NCBI GenBank assembly: GCA_030615365.1
Contig: JAUWZM010000126.1
Location: forward strand, 1-5,021
Source: Candidatus Aerophobota bacterium
GTDB taxonomy: Bacteria; Aerophobota; Aerophobia; Aerophobales; B3-G15
Reading direction: 5' to 3'
DNA length: 5,021 bases
Each line of letters begins with the position of its first letter. Position 1 is the first letter of the stretch. Below the pieces are notes generated by a model, which did no database searches, had not been told where the DNA came from, and saw only the letters and a list, made by a program, of their open reading frames with translations. The translations under genes and the position numbers were made by a program. This document shows positions 1 through 5,021 of the stretch, piece after piece.

Positions 1-10
1 TTATTTTACA

Positions 11-96
11 AAGGAGTCTATGGGAATATCAGGGACAAGGTGCGGGGCCTCCGCGGACAATTCCGTGCCCTGACGCTTTGGTCCACAGACTCCCTT
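11..96. repeat. Long GC-rich imperfect hairpin (structured RNA or repeat element)
   Basis: This stretch folds back on itself in three blocks. The outer stem pairs 13-19 with 87-93 (GGAGTCT with AGACTCC) and continues after one mismatch with 21-24 against 82-85. A middle stem pairs CAGGG at 30-34 with CCCTG at 68-72. A small apical stem pairs GCGG at 42-45 with CCGC at 51-54. The DNA is visibly richer in G and C than the AT-rich sequence to its right. There is no T-run on either side, so it does not look like an ordinary intrinsic terminator. It could be a small structured RNA, a dispersed palindromic repeat, or the end of a mobile element. The orientation is unknown, and the left edge of the window hides what lies upstream. 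Confidence 0.5.
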
Positions 97-292
97 GCTC
101 GGAGGAAAAATAAACATTTATGAGAAAAATAGGAAGCCAAAAATAAGGCCAAGAGGAGGTGAGAAGAGGTCGTTAGCTGGGACAGGGAAGCTTTTCAAAG
201 AGAGAAGCGTTAGAAAATTAGTCTATCTTTTTGAGCGCTTTCATAGAAAATTGAACAATGTCCGAAAATCTACAGAATTAGGAGAGGATTAA
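97..292. other. AT-rich leader upstream of the isomerase, no convincing gene
   Basis: About 200 bases between the hairpin and the isomerase. A 65-codon frame is open from a TTG at 95 to the TAA at 290-292, in the same frame as the isomerase and ending directly before its ATG. Its product would be low-complexity and very basic, and the TTG has no ribosome binding site. A perfect Shine-Dalgarno-like GGAGGTGA lies at 155-162, but no start codon follows at a usable distance. A weak promoter-like pair, TTGAGC at 231-236 and AACAAT at 254-259 with 17 bases between them, would give a short leader into the isomerase. This pair is weak and is only a suggestion. Confidence 0.4.
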
Positions 293-1186
293 ATGAAGAT
301 AAGCTGTGCTTGGATATATGCTATAAGCAAGTATGGATATCCACCAAGTATAGAAGACACTTATAAGGCTTTAAGAGAAATGGCCGATTTGGGATTTAAA
401 TACGTCGAGTTAGAAGGAGTGCGGGAAGGCAACTTAATGGAGGTTTTCAAGAATAAAGAAAAATTAAAAACTCTATGTAATAATTTGGGAATAAAGATTA
501 GTACTTTTTATCCAATATTACCTGATATGGTGAGCCTCGAGGAAGCTAAAAGGAAAAAGGCCCTTGAACTCTTTGATATAGGGGTAGAGACTGCGAATTA
601 CTTTGGATGTAGGATAATTCAGGCGGATAGCTATGCTCCTCCATTAGAGTTTGTTGGTAAGGTGCCTTATGAGGAGACGATGAGTTATGGAGAACAATAT
701 CGAGTCAAGGTGGACCCAGATTTTAAATGGGAAGAGCTCTGGAAGATTCTTATTGATAGTACTATTAAGTGTAATCAAAAGGCAAAAGAAGTAGGATTGA
801 AGTTTAGCATGGAACCAAGAGTAGGGGAAATTGCCAGTAATACGGATGCGTTACTAAGACTAATGGACGCAGTCGGTGATGAAAACTTTGGAGCTCTTCT
901 AGATACGGCGCATCTACATGCACAAAAAGAGATTTTGCCTTTGAGTATTGAAAAACTAGGCAATCGCATATATTATGTCCACGTTTCAGATAATAATGGG
1001 AGAGTTAATGAGCACTTAGGACTTGGCAAAGGAACTATCGATTGGCGAGGAGTTTTTGTTGCTTTAAAAAAGCATAGATTCAACGGTTACGTGGCTGTTG
1101 ACGTGGGCGAAGTAGATAATATTGAGGAGGAGTACAAAGAGTCGAAAAAGTTTTTAGAGAATATAGCACGAGAATTAAATATTTAG
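293..1186 (+). CDS. Sugar phosphate isomerase/epimerase family protein (xylose isomerase-like TIM barrel)
   Basis: A 297-residue cytoplasmic protein of the AP-endonuclease-2/xylose isomerase-like TIM barrel superfamily (COG1082, IolE-like), at the family's usual length. Members are metal-dependent isomerases, epimerases or dehydratases acting on sugars, inososes and related keto compounds. Visible landmarks are VELEG near residues 38-42, SMEP with Glu174, LLDTAHLH with Asp204 and His207, VHVSD with His230, and the HLGLGKGTIDW loop at 241-251. Glu174, Asp204 or His207, and His230 are the expected metal ligands. The last-strand position, usually Glu, reads Asp270 in VAVDVG. The start is fixed by AGGAG at 280-284, 8 bases before the ATG, and by an in-frame TAA immediately upstream. 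It precedes a CUT1 sugar importer on the same strand, so it probably acts on the imported compound or a product of it. The substrate is not identifiable. The family call is secure; the exact reaction is not. Confidence 0.93.
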   Translation: MKISCAWIYAISKYGYPPSIEDTYKALREMADLGFKYVELEGVREGNLMEVFKNKEKLKTLCNNLGIKISTFYPILPDMVSLEEAKRKKALELFDIGVETANYFGCRIIQADSYAPPLEFVGKVPYEETMSYGEQYRVKVDPDFKWEELWKILIDSTIKCNQKAKEVGLKFSMEPRVGEIASNTDALLRLMDAVGDENFGALLDTAHLHAQKEILPLSIEKLGNRIYYVHVSDNNGRVNEHLGLGKGTIDWRGVFVALKKHRFNGYVAVDVGEVDNIEEEYKESKKFLENIARELNI

Positions 1187-1187
1187 A

Positions 1188-1206
1188 ATAGATTATCTAT
1201 ATTTTT
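1188..1206 (+). terminator. Weak AT-rich hairpin with T-run after the isomerase
   Basis: ATAGA at 1188-1192 pairs with TCTAT at 1196-1200 around a 3-base loop, and five T's follow at 1202-1206. It begins two bases after the isomerase stop codon. The stem has only one G-C pair, so any termination would be weak or partial. Its position between the isomerase and a separate good promoter for the transporter makes a leaky terminator reasonable. Confidence 0.3.
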
Positions 1207-1237
1207 ACAAATGGTAAGGATATCAGTTGCTTTAGAG

Positions 1238-1266
1238 CTGACAAAATAGATGTTTTATTAAATAAT
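1238..1266 (+). promoter_or_regulatory. Sigma-70/sigma-A-type promoter for the transporter operon
   Basis: The -35 element is CTGACA (1238-1243) and the -10 element is AATAAT (1261-1266). Each matches 5 of 6 consensus bases, and they are separated by an optimal 17-base AT-rich spacer. Transcription would start near 1273, about 95 bases before the solute-binding protein ATG. This is the best promoter match I see in the window. Its position implies that the ABC importer genes can be transcribed independently of the isomerase. Confidence 0.6.
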
Positions 1267-1276
1267 GAAGTCAGGT

Positions 1277-1294
1277 CTCTCTCTAAAGAGAGAG
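1277..1294 (+). promoter_or_regulatory. CTCTCTC/GAGAGAG hairpin at the predicted 5' end of the transporter mRNA
   Basis: CTCTCTC at 1277-1283 pairs perfectly over 7 bp with GAGAGAG at 1288-1294 around a TAAA loop. It lies only a few bases after the predicted transcription start. It could be a 5' mRNA-stabilising stem-loop, or, read as DNA, an operator for a dimeric repressor placed over the start of transcription. No T-run follows on the + strand, so it is not an intrinsic terminator. The structure is visible in the sequence; the role is inferred. Confidence 0.45.
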
Positions 1295-1350
1295 CTAAAA
1301 ATAAGATCGGGAAGGGGGTGAAAAAAGATTCAGGTAGTAATCCATTTATA

Positions 1351-1358
1351 AAGGAGGT
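1351..1358 (+). promoter_or_regulatory. Near-perfect ribosome binding site of the solute-binding protein gene
   Basis: AAGGAGGT sits 8 bases before the ATG at 1367, close to the ideal complement of the 16S rRNA 3' end. It is the strongest ribosome binding site of the four genes. It fixes the start at the first ATG rather than at the in-frame ATG seven codons later, and suits a binding protein made in excess over its permeases. Confidence 0.85.
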
Positions 1359-1366
1359 AAAGAGAA

Positions 1367-2656
1367 ATGTGTAGTTTCAAACAAAGGATGGCGTTGATAG
1401 TAGCAAGTTGTTTTGTGGTTACAATGAGCTTAGGTACCTTAGCTATAGCTAAGGAGAGAACGTTGAGAATTTCTGCAGAAGCTTGGTATTTTAAAAAGTA
1501 CAAGCTTTACGACGCTGCAGAAAAGTTTCAAAAAGATCATCCTGATGTGAAAATAGAATATACCAAAATAGGTGATTTTGAAACAGCACCTTTGATGCTC
1601 ATGTGGTCGCGGGGAAGAACCAATGCTGATTTAGTTATTGTTGCCGCGCCACCTGATGCAGCGCCATTTGTAGCTAAGGATTTGGTGATAGACTTCGAGG
1701 ATCTTTTTACCGGAGATTTCTCAAAGGATAAATGGCTAGGTGCTTTTCTCGATGAATGTGTGATTAAAGGGAAGATTTATGTCTTGCCCACGGATTCAGA
1801 AGTGATGTCTCTCACGGTGAGAAAAGATCTATTGGCCGAGCTCGGACTGGTTGATAAGAAAGGTAACATTATCCCAGCCAAATCATTGGCTGAGCTGTAC
1901 GATTATGCTAGAAAGTTGACCACAAAAGATGCTGCCGGAAAAACGACAAGGTACGGCCTCGACGTTAACTGGGATATTGCTTATATGCCTTTCACATATC
2001 TGTCAGGATTGCAAGCTACACGGGGTAACATCTTCGCGCCTGACGGAACCACTATCGATTTTGCAAGTAAAGAGGCCCTTGATTTGCTAACCTGGTGGCA
2101 TCGGGGGGTGAAGGAGGGGTACTTTTCTTCAGGCTCTCTGGTAGACCACAACTCACCCCGTTCTGGAATGAAAGCTGGCACCAATGCTATGATCTGGGTA
2201 GACCAAGGGCGATGGATTGAGTGCGGACAGGTTTTGGGTCCCGAAAAGGCTACAGTGATGCCAATCCCAGGTTCTGTAGAAAACGGGACCTTGGTTTACA
2301 GTATGAGTATGATGGTACCCAAAGTTTCACCTAATATTGATTTGGTCAAACAATTCATTAAGGAGCAGCTCTGGTCGAAATGGTTTAGCCAATGGACTCT
2401 CGTAAACTATGGGAAAATGACTGCTCTTAAGCGCAACTATGCAGGAATGTTAGAAGATCCGGGATGGAAAACAATTTTTCAGCTAGCCGAAAATGAAAAA
2501 ACTGTCTATACGCCCAAATACAAAGATTATCCCAAACTGGTTGATATTATGACCGCTGAAATTCAATCCATGCTCACCTTATATCAAACTCCGGAGAAGA
2601 CCTTAGAAAATATCCAGAATCAGATCAAGGGATTAGACTTAGCACCTGTAGAATAA
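1367..2656 (+). CDS. ABC transporter extracellular sugar-binding protein (CUT1, family 1)
   Basis: A 429-residue secreted binding protein of the MalE/UgpB-like family 1 solute-binding proteins, at typical length. It would capture a carbohydrate or sugar derivative outside the membrane and deliver it to the two permeases downstream. Residues 1-28 form a signal peptide: K5 and R7, a hydrophobic core, and a likely signal peptidase I site after AIA at 26-28. VASC at 12-15 resembles a lipobox, but it lies too close to the charged residues, so a lipoprotein is less likely. Family landmarks include HPDVKIEY at 58-65, the KGKIYVLPTDSEV segment near 134-146, the AGTNAMIWVDQGRW stretch at 270-283, and PIPGS near 299-303. 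Several exposed aromatics (for example W243, W244, W277) suit sugar stacking. The substrate cannot be inferred. It has its own promoter and a very strong ribosome binding site, and is followed by a large stem-loop. Confidence 0.95.
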   Translation: MCSFKQRMALIVASCFVVTMSLGTLAIAKERTLRISAEAWYFKKYKLYDAAEKFQKDHPDVKIEYTKIGDFETAPLMLMWSRGRTNADLVIVAAPPDAAPFVAKDLVIDFEDLFTGDFSKDKWLGAFLDECVIKGKIYVLPTDSEVMSLTVRKDLLAELGLVDKKGNIIPAKSLAELYDYARKLTTKDAAGKTTRYGLDVNWDIAYMPFTYLSGLQATRGNIFAPDGTTIDFASKEALDLLTWWHRGVKEGYFSSGSLVDHNSPRSGMKAGTNAMIWVDQGRWIECGQVLGPEKATVMPIPGSVENGTLVYSMSMMVPKVSPNIDLVKQFIKEQLWSKWFSQWTLVNYGKMTALKRNYAGMLEDPGWKTIFQLAENEKTVYTPKYKDYPKLVDIMTAEIQSMLTLYQTPEKTLENIQNQIKGLDLAPVE

Positions 2657-2741
2657 CGACTTTCTATTTGTTCGAAATCGAGACCGGATGGTTGATTCTC
2701 TTTACATGTCTGAGGCAAAATCGAGTTTTACCTAAGAACCA

Positions 2742-2787
2742 GCGGGACAAGTCAGAGTATATCTACCCAGAATCTGACTTGCCCCGC
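2742..2787 (+). promoter_or_regulatory. Strong stem-loop between binding protein and permease genes
   Basis: The arms 2742-2756 and 2773-2787 pair at 14 of 15 positions: five G-C-rich pairs (GCGGG/CCCGC), one A-C mismatch, then nine pairs (CAAGTCAGA/TCTGACTTG), with a 16-base loop. It starts 85 bases after the binding protein stop. No T-run follows, so full intrinsic termination is unlikely. By analogy with the repeats between malE and malF in enterobacteria, the likely role is to block 3' exonucleases and keep binding protein mRNA more abundant than permease mRNA. A protein-binding palindrome is the alternative. Confidence 0.7.
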
Positions 2788-2811
2788 AGATTGTTATGAT
2801 TCCGGTGGCAG

Positions 2812-2824
2812 AATCTTGAAGATT
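2812..2824. repeat. Small AATCT/AGATT palindrome in the binding protein-permease gap
   Basis: AATCT and AGATT flank a 3-base TGA loop. GAATC at 2811-2815 could instead pair with GATTC at 2798-2802, so two small alternative hairpins compete here. The remainder of the gap to 2920 is AT-rich, with a T-run at 2852-2857 that has no good stem before it. The significance is unclear. Confidence 0.3.
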
Positions 2825-2920
2825 AAATAAAAAAGAGAGGGTAACTGGCCGTTTTTTAAAAATCAAGAAAAGGTCAATGTTTGCTGTTTTAAAAAAGAGG
2901 AATTTACCTTAAAAAGCCAA

Positions 2921-2939
2921 AGGAGAGAAAGGGAATTTG
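2921..2939 (+). promoter_or_regulatory. Ribosome binding site and TTG start of permease 1
   Basis: AGGAG at 2921-2925 lies 11 bases before a TTG at 2937-2939. An in-frame TAA at 2910-2912 excludes any longer start. The next in-frame ATG (residue 18) lies inside the first membrane segment and would remove half of it. The TTG is therefore the only reasonable start. Together with the long spacing it should give modest translation compared with the binding protein. Confidence 0.75.
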
Positions 2940-3809
2940 GCCAGGAGATTAAGAGTTTATCTTTTTATTTTGCCTGCAGTTTTGTTCATGTTTATTTTTT
3001 TGATATTTCCTTTGGCGACCTCTTTTTATTTGAGCTTTACCAAATATAACTACGCTTACTCCGACCATCCAAAGTTTATTGCATTGGGCAATTATTTACA
3101 TCTTTTACAAGACGCTAACTTTGTGGTTGCACTGCATAATACTATGTATTACTTCTCTATTTTCTTTCCTGGACTAATCTCTCTATCTTTAGGTATCGCT
3201 ATCCTCCTAAATCAAAAAATTAGGGGAACTACATTCTTTACCCCAGCCTTACTTCTTCCCACAGTTGTTCCTTTAACCCTTGCTGGCGTTGCCTTTATAT
3301 GGATACTGAGTGAAAATTTTGGCATCCTAAATCATATACTAAAAAATTTTTTGGGGATGCCCTTCTTAACCCGTTCTTGGTTGGTAGAGCGGGAAACAGC
3401 GATGATTTCTCTGGCAGTCGTGGGCCTATGGAAATATACCGGATTCGCTATGATCTTGTTTCTGGCAGGTCTTCAGGCGATCCCAGAAACCTTATACGAT
3501 GCTGCCAAAATGGATGGGGCTAATTCAGTACAGATATTTAGCCGGATTACTTTGCCGAACCTAAAAGAATCCTTCATTTTGGTAGGAATTTGGGGCATAA
3601 TTCAATCAGTCAAAGTGTTCGAACAGGCGTTTGTTATGACCAAAGGAGGTCCAGGAAGAACCACATTAGTCCTATATTTATATGCCTGGAAAACAGCCTT
3701 TAGATTCTTTGAGATGGGATATGCTGCCTCTATTGCTTATATTATAGGGATAATAATACTGGTTCTCGCCTTCGTCAATTTCGCGTTATTAAAGACAGAG
3801 AGGATGTAG
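2937..3809 (+). CDS. CUT1 sugar ABC transporter permease 1 (MalF/UgpA-like)
   Basis: A 290-residue inner-membrane permease with about six membrane segments (approximately 7-32, 69-92, 104-126, 153-178, 212-228, 262-284), the usual size for the UgpA/LacF-type subunit. The EAA loop that contacts the ATPase is clear: DAAKMDGANSVQIFSRITLP at 188-207, with the conserved Gly194 and the terminal LP. The motif FVMTKGGPGRTT near 232-243 is characteristic of the first permease of CUT1 systems. It pairs with the next permease to form the translocation channel for the sugar delivered by the binding protein. It begins with TTG, 280 bases after the binding protein gene and 79 bases before permease 2. The longer MalF-type periplasmic insert is absent, as in most non-enteric members. 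Confidence 0.95.
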   Translation: MARRLRVYLFILPAVLFMFIFLIFPLATSFYLSFTKYNYAYSDHPKFIALGNYLHLLQDANFVVALHNTMYYFSIFFPGLISLSLGIAILLNQKIRGTTFFTPALLLPTVVPLTLAGVAFIWILSENFGILNHILKNFLGMPFLTRSWLVERETAMISLAVVGLWKYTGFAMILFLAGLQAIPETLYDAAKMDGANSVQIFSRITLPNLKESFILVGIWGIIQSVKVFEQAFVMTKGGPGRTTLVLYLYAWKTAFRFFEMGYAASIAYIIGIIILVLAFVNFALLKTERM

Positions 3810-3841
3810 AAGCGAGACTAGAGCCTGACTTAATTTAAAAC

Positions 3842-3866
3842 CCCAATTTGTGTATTTAGTGTTGGG
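3842..3866 (+). repeat. Weak CCCAA/TTGGG hairpin between the permeases
   Basis: CCCAA at 3842-3846 can pair with TTGGG at 3862-3866 across a 15-base loop, in the 79-base gap between the two permease genes. The stem is short and the loop large, so it may be chance. It ends just before the permease 2 ribosome binding site and could modulate access to it. Confidence 0.25.
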
Positions 3867-3888
3867 ATAGAGAAGGATTTACAAAGAA

Positions 3889-4740
3889 ATGAGAAGAAAG
3901 TGGCTGTTAAAAAGACATATACGAGAATTGGCCAGCTTTACAATTTTGTTCGTACTAGCTTTTCTATTTGTTTCTCCCCTCATTTGGATCTTTCTTACTT
4001 CTCTTAAAGAGGTTAAAGAAATTTACCATGTGCCGCTGATGATCCTGCCTCGTAAAATAGTTCTCACTCATTACCAAGACATACTTACTCAAGCATCTGG
4101 GTTCATTGTATATTTTGCCAATAGTGTAAAAGTTACTCTTGGCACCCTCATCTTCGTATTATTTTTTAGTTCTTTATCAGGTTATGCCATTGGTCGAAGG
4201 AGTTTTGTAGGTAAGACCATTGTGCTCTCTTTCGTTCTCCTCCTGTTAGCTCTACCCTATATAATTTATGTCATTCCCATCTATATTATGGAAGATAATT
4301 TGGGTTTAATAGATACTAATTTGGGACTTATACTTCCCTATGTGGCTTTGAATCTCCCTTTAAGTATTTTTATTATGCGGGGAGCTTTTCGTACATTACC
4401 ACGTGAATTTGAAGACGCAGCAAGAATAGATGGATGCAATGAGTTCCAGGTGTGGCACAAAGTATTGCTGCCTTTGGTTATTCCCAGCTTAGCCGCAGTG
4501 GCCATAATAACCTTCGTTGCGGTCTGGGAGGAGTTTATGTTTGCTAGGACGTTAATGCCATCAACACATGCACAGACATTGGCTGTTGGGATTCCTACAC
4601 TAAAAGAGGAAGCCAAATCTTGGGCTTATGGAACACTTAGTGCTGCTCTCACTTTGTCAATTTTACCGGTAGCTGGGATTTTCCTAGTTATGCAGAAATC
4701 ATTTGTGAAAGGGCTATTAGAGGGAGCGATAAAGAAATAA
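3889..4740 (+). CDS. CUT1 sugar ABC transporter permease 2 (MalG/UgpE-like)
   Basis: A 283-residue inner-membrane permease of the MalG/UgpE type with about six membrane segments (roughly 14-37, 78-100, 110-132, 145-164, 197-215, 250-268). The EAA loop reads EDAARIDGCNEFQVWHKVLLP at about 175-195, with Gly182 and the closing LP, and is preceded by the usual RGAFRTLPREF segment at 164-174. The C-terminus FVKGLLEGAIKK is the family's typical end. It forms the transmembrane heterodimer with permease 1. AAGGA at 3873-3877 is 11 bases before the ATG, and an in-frame TAG at 3868-3870 rules out a longer start. No ATPase gene follows in the remaining 281 bases, so the transporter probably borrows a shared MsmK/MalK-like ATPase encoded elsewhere or beyond the window. 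Confidence 0.95.
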   Translation: MRRKWLLKRHIRELASFTILFVLAFLFVSPLIWIFLTSLKEVKEIYHVPLMILPRKIVLTHYQDILTQASGFIVYFANSVKVTLGTLIFVLFFSSLSGYAIGRRSFVGKTIVLSFVLLLLALPYIIYVIPIYIMEDNLGLIDTNLGLILPYVALNLPLSIFIMRGAFRTLPREFEDAARIDGCNEFQVWHKVLLPLVIPSLAAVAIITFVAVWEEFMFARTLMPSTHAQTLAVGIPTLKEEAKSWAYGTLSAALTLSILPVAGIFLVMQKSFVKGLLEGAIKK

Positions 4741-4754
4741 CGGAAATTCTGACT

Positions 4755-4785
4755 CAGCAGCTCTTAATTGGGGTGAGAGTTGTTG
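4755..4785 (+). terminator. Stem-loop at the end of the transporter operon
   Basis: CAGCAGCTCT at 4755-4764 pairs over 10 continuous positions (two of them G-T) with AGAGTTGTTG at 4776-4785, with an 11-base loop. It begins 14 bases after the permease 2 stop codon, the expected place for an operon end. Only a short T-containing stretch (TTCT) follows, so it is either a weak intrinsic terminator or a 3' stabilising structure. Confidence 0.45.
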
Positions 4786-4798
4786 TTCTAGAGCTCGA

Positions 4799-4826
4799 TT
4801 GATAAGCTTGAGGCCCTATTTTAAAT
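4799..4826 (+). promoter_or_regulatory. Possible promoter downstream of the operon
   Basis: TTGATA at 4799-4804 (5 of 6 matches to the -35 consensus) and TTAAAT at 4821-4826 (4 of 6 matches to the -10 consensus) are 16 bases apart. It would drive a gene beginning beyond the window, perhaps from the ATG at 5013. In AT-rich DNA such matches arise by chance, so confidence is low. Confidence 0.25.
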
Positions 4827-4882
4827 AACCTATCCTCACCTTAGATTCGCATTTGTTATACAAAGACGAAACTTATAGCTCT

Positions 4883-5021
4883 TTACTTCTTTAAACTAAC
4901 CAAAAAACATACCAGACCATTGGATCTTCCTCCCACATCACCTCCAATATTTTCATTTTTTTCAGGGAATTTGGGCTGATTCAAAGTAGACACCAAAGGT
5001 AAGATTTTTAAGATGCTAGTT
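4883..5021 (-). other. Unidentified minus-strand open frames at the right edge
   Basis: One minus-strand frame is open from the window edge to a TAA at 4885-4883, about 45 codons, with no recognisable domain. A second minus-strand frame runs from an ATG at 4956-4954 to a TAA at 4893-4891 (21 codons). It includes an internal ATG at 4920-4918 placed 8 bases after a GGAGG. A perfect Shine-Dalgarno-like GGAGGTGAT lies at 4945-4937 on the same strand. The + strand has only a possible ATG at 5013. These may be the tail of a neighbouring gene, a short leader peptide, or the degraded remains of a mobile element. I cannot decide between these without the adjoining sequence. Confidence 0.25.

Noticed and set aside
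1..123. Open frames over the left hairpin: + strand from the edge to a TGA at 121-123, and minus strand from an ATG at 117 to a TAA at 3-1
   Set aside because: Both simply read through a self-complementary GC-rich structure. The minus-strand ATG has no ribosome binding site and neither product shows a domain. The + frame could still be the tail of an upstream gene, but nothing supports that.
95..292. 65-codon open frame from a TTG, in frame with and ending directly before the isomerase ATG
   Set aside because: There is no ribosome binding site at the TTG, which lies inside the fold-back arm. The product is low-complexity and highly basic with no recognisable motif. An in-frame stop separates it from the isomerase.
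775..969. Minus-strand frame inside the isomerase
   Set aside because: It is a shadow of the well-supported isomerase frame, with no ribosome binding site or recognisable motif.
1318..1374. 18-codon leader frame from a GTG after a purine-rich GGAAGGGG, ending in a TAG that overlaps the binding protein start
   Set aside because: The purine tract is only a few bases from the GTG, the peptide is unremarkable, and the main gene has its own excellent ribosome binding site, so translational coupling is not needed.
1981..2184. Minus-strand frame inside the solute-binding protein gene
   Set aside because: It is a shadow of a gene with strong family features on the opposite strand.
2841..2857. T-run after GGCCG as an intrinsic terminator before permease 1
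   Set aside because: No stem of useful length precedes the T's, and GGCC alone cannot form a hairpin here.
4338..4616. 92-codon minus-strand frame inside permease 2
   Set aside because: It lies opposite the EAA-loop region of a clear permease. Its composition reflects the antisense of membrane-protein codons.

Overview
The window carries four clear genes, all on the + strand: a sugar isomerase/epimerase-type TIM barrel, then an extracellular solute-binding protein, then two inner-membrane permeases. The last three form a classic CUT1-type (MalEFG/UgpBAE-like) carbohydrate ABC importer without its ATPase. The DNA is AT-rich and has strong Shine-Dalgarno sequences, one TTG start, and a cleavable signal peptide rather than a clear lipoprotein signal. 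This fits an AT-rich anaerobic or thermophilic bacterium (Firmicutes, Thermotogae, Dictyoglomus or a related uncultured lineage). The sequence alone does not place it more precisely.

Layout. Positions 1-96 hold a noticeably GC-rich, long imperfect hairpin of unknown nature, followed by about 200 bases of AT-rich leader with no convincing gene. The isomerase occupies 293-1186. A 180-base gap follows, with a weak AT-rich terminator-like hairpin, the best promoter in the window (CTGACA / 17 nt / AATAAT), a 7-bp hairpin starting a few bases after the predicted transcription start, and a near-perfect ribosome binding site. The solute-binding protein is at 1367-2656. A 280-base gap follows, dominated by a strong 15-position stem-loop. 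Permease 1 (2937-3809, TTG start) and permease 2 (3889-4740) follow. The last 281 bases have a stem-loop just after permease 2, a possible promoter, and short open frames on the minus strand running in from the right edge that I cannot identify.

How the genes work together. The binding protein would capture a sugar or sugar derivative outside the membrane and hand it to the two permeases. Their EAA loops would dock an MsmK/MalK-type ATPase encoded elsewhere. The isomerase is a plausible first or second step in catabolism of the imported compound, but the substrate cannot be read from the sequence. The unusually wide and structured gaps between the transporter genes suggest that the binding protein is expressed at a higher level than the permeases. 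I see no clearly new type of system. The non-coding structures are the most interesting part.
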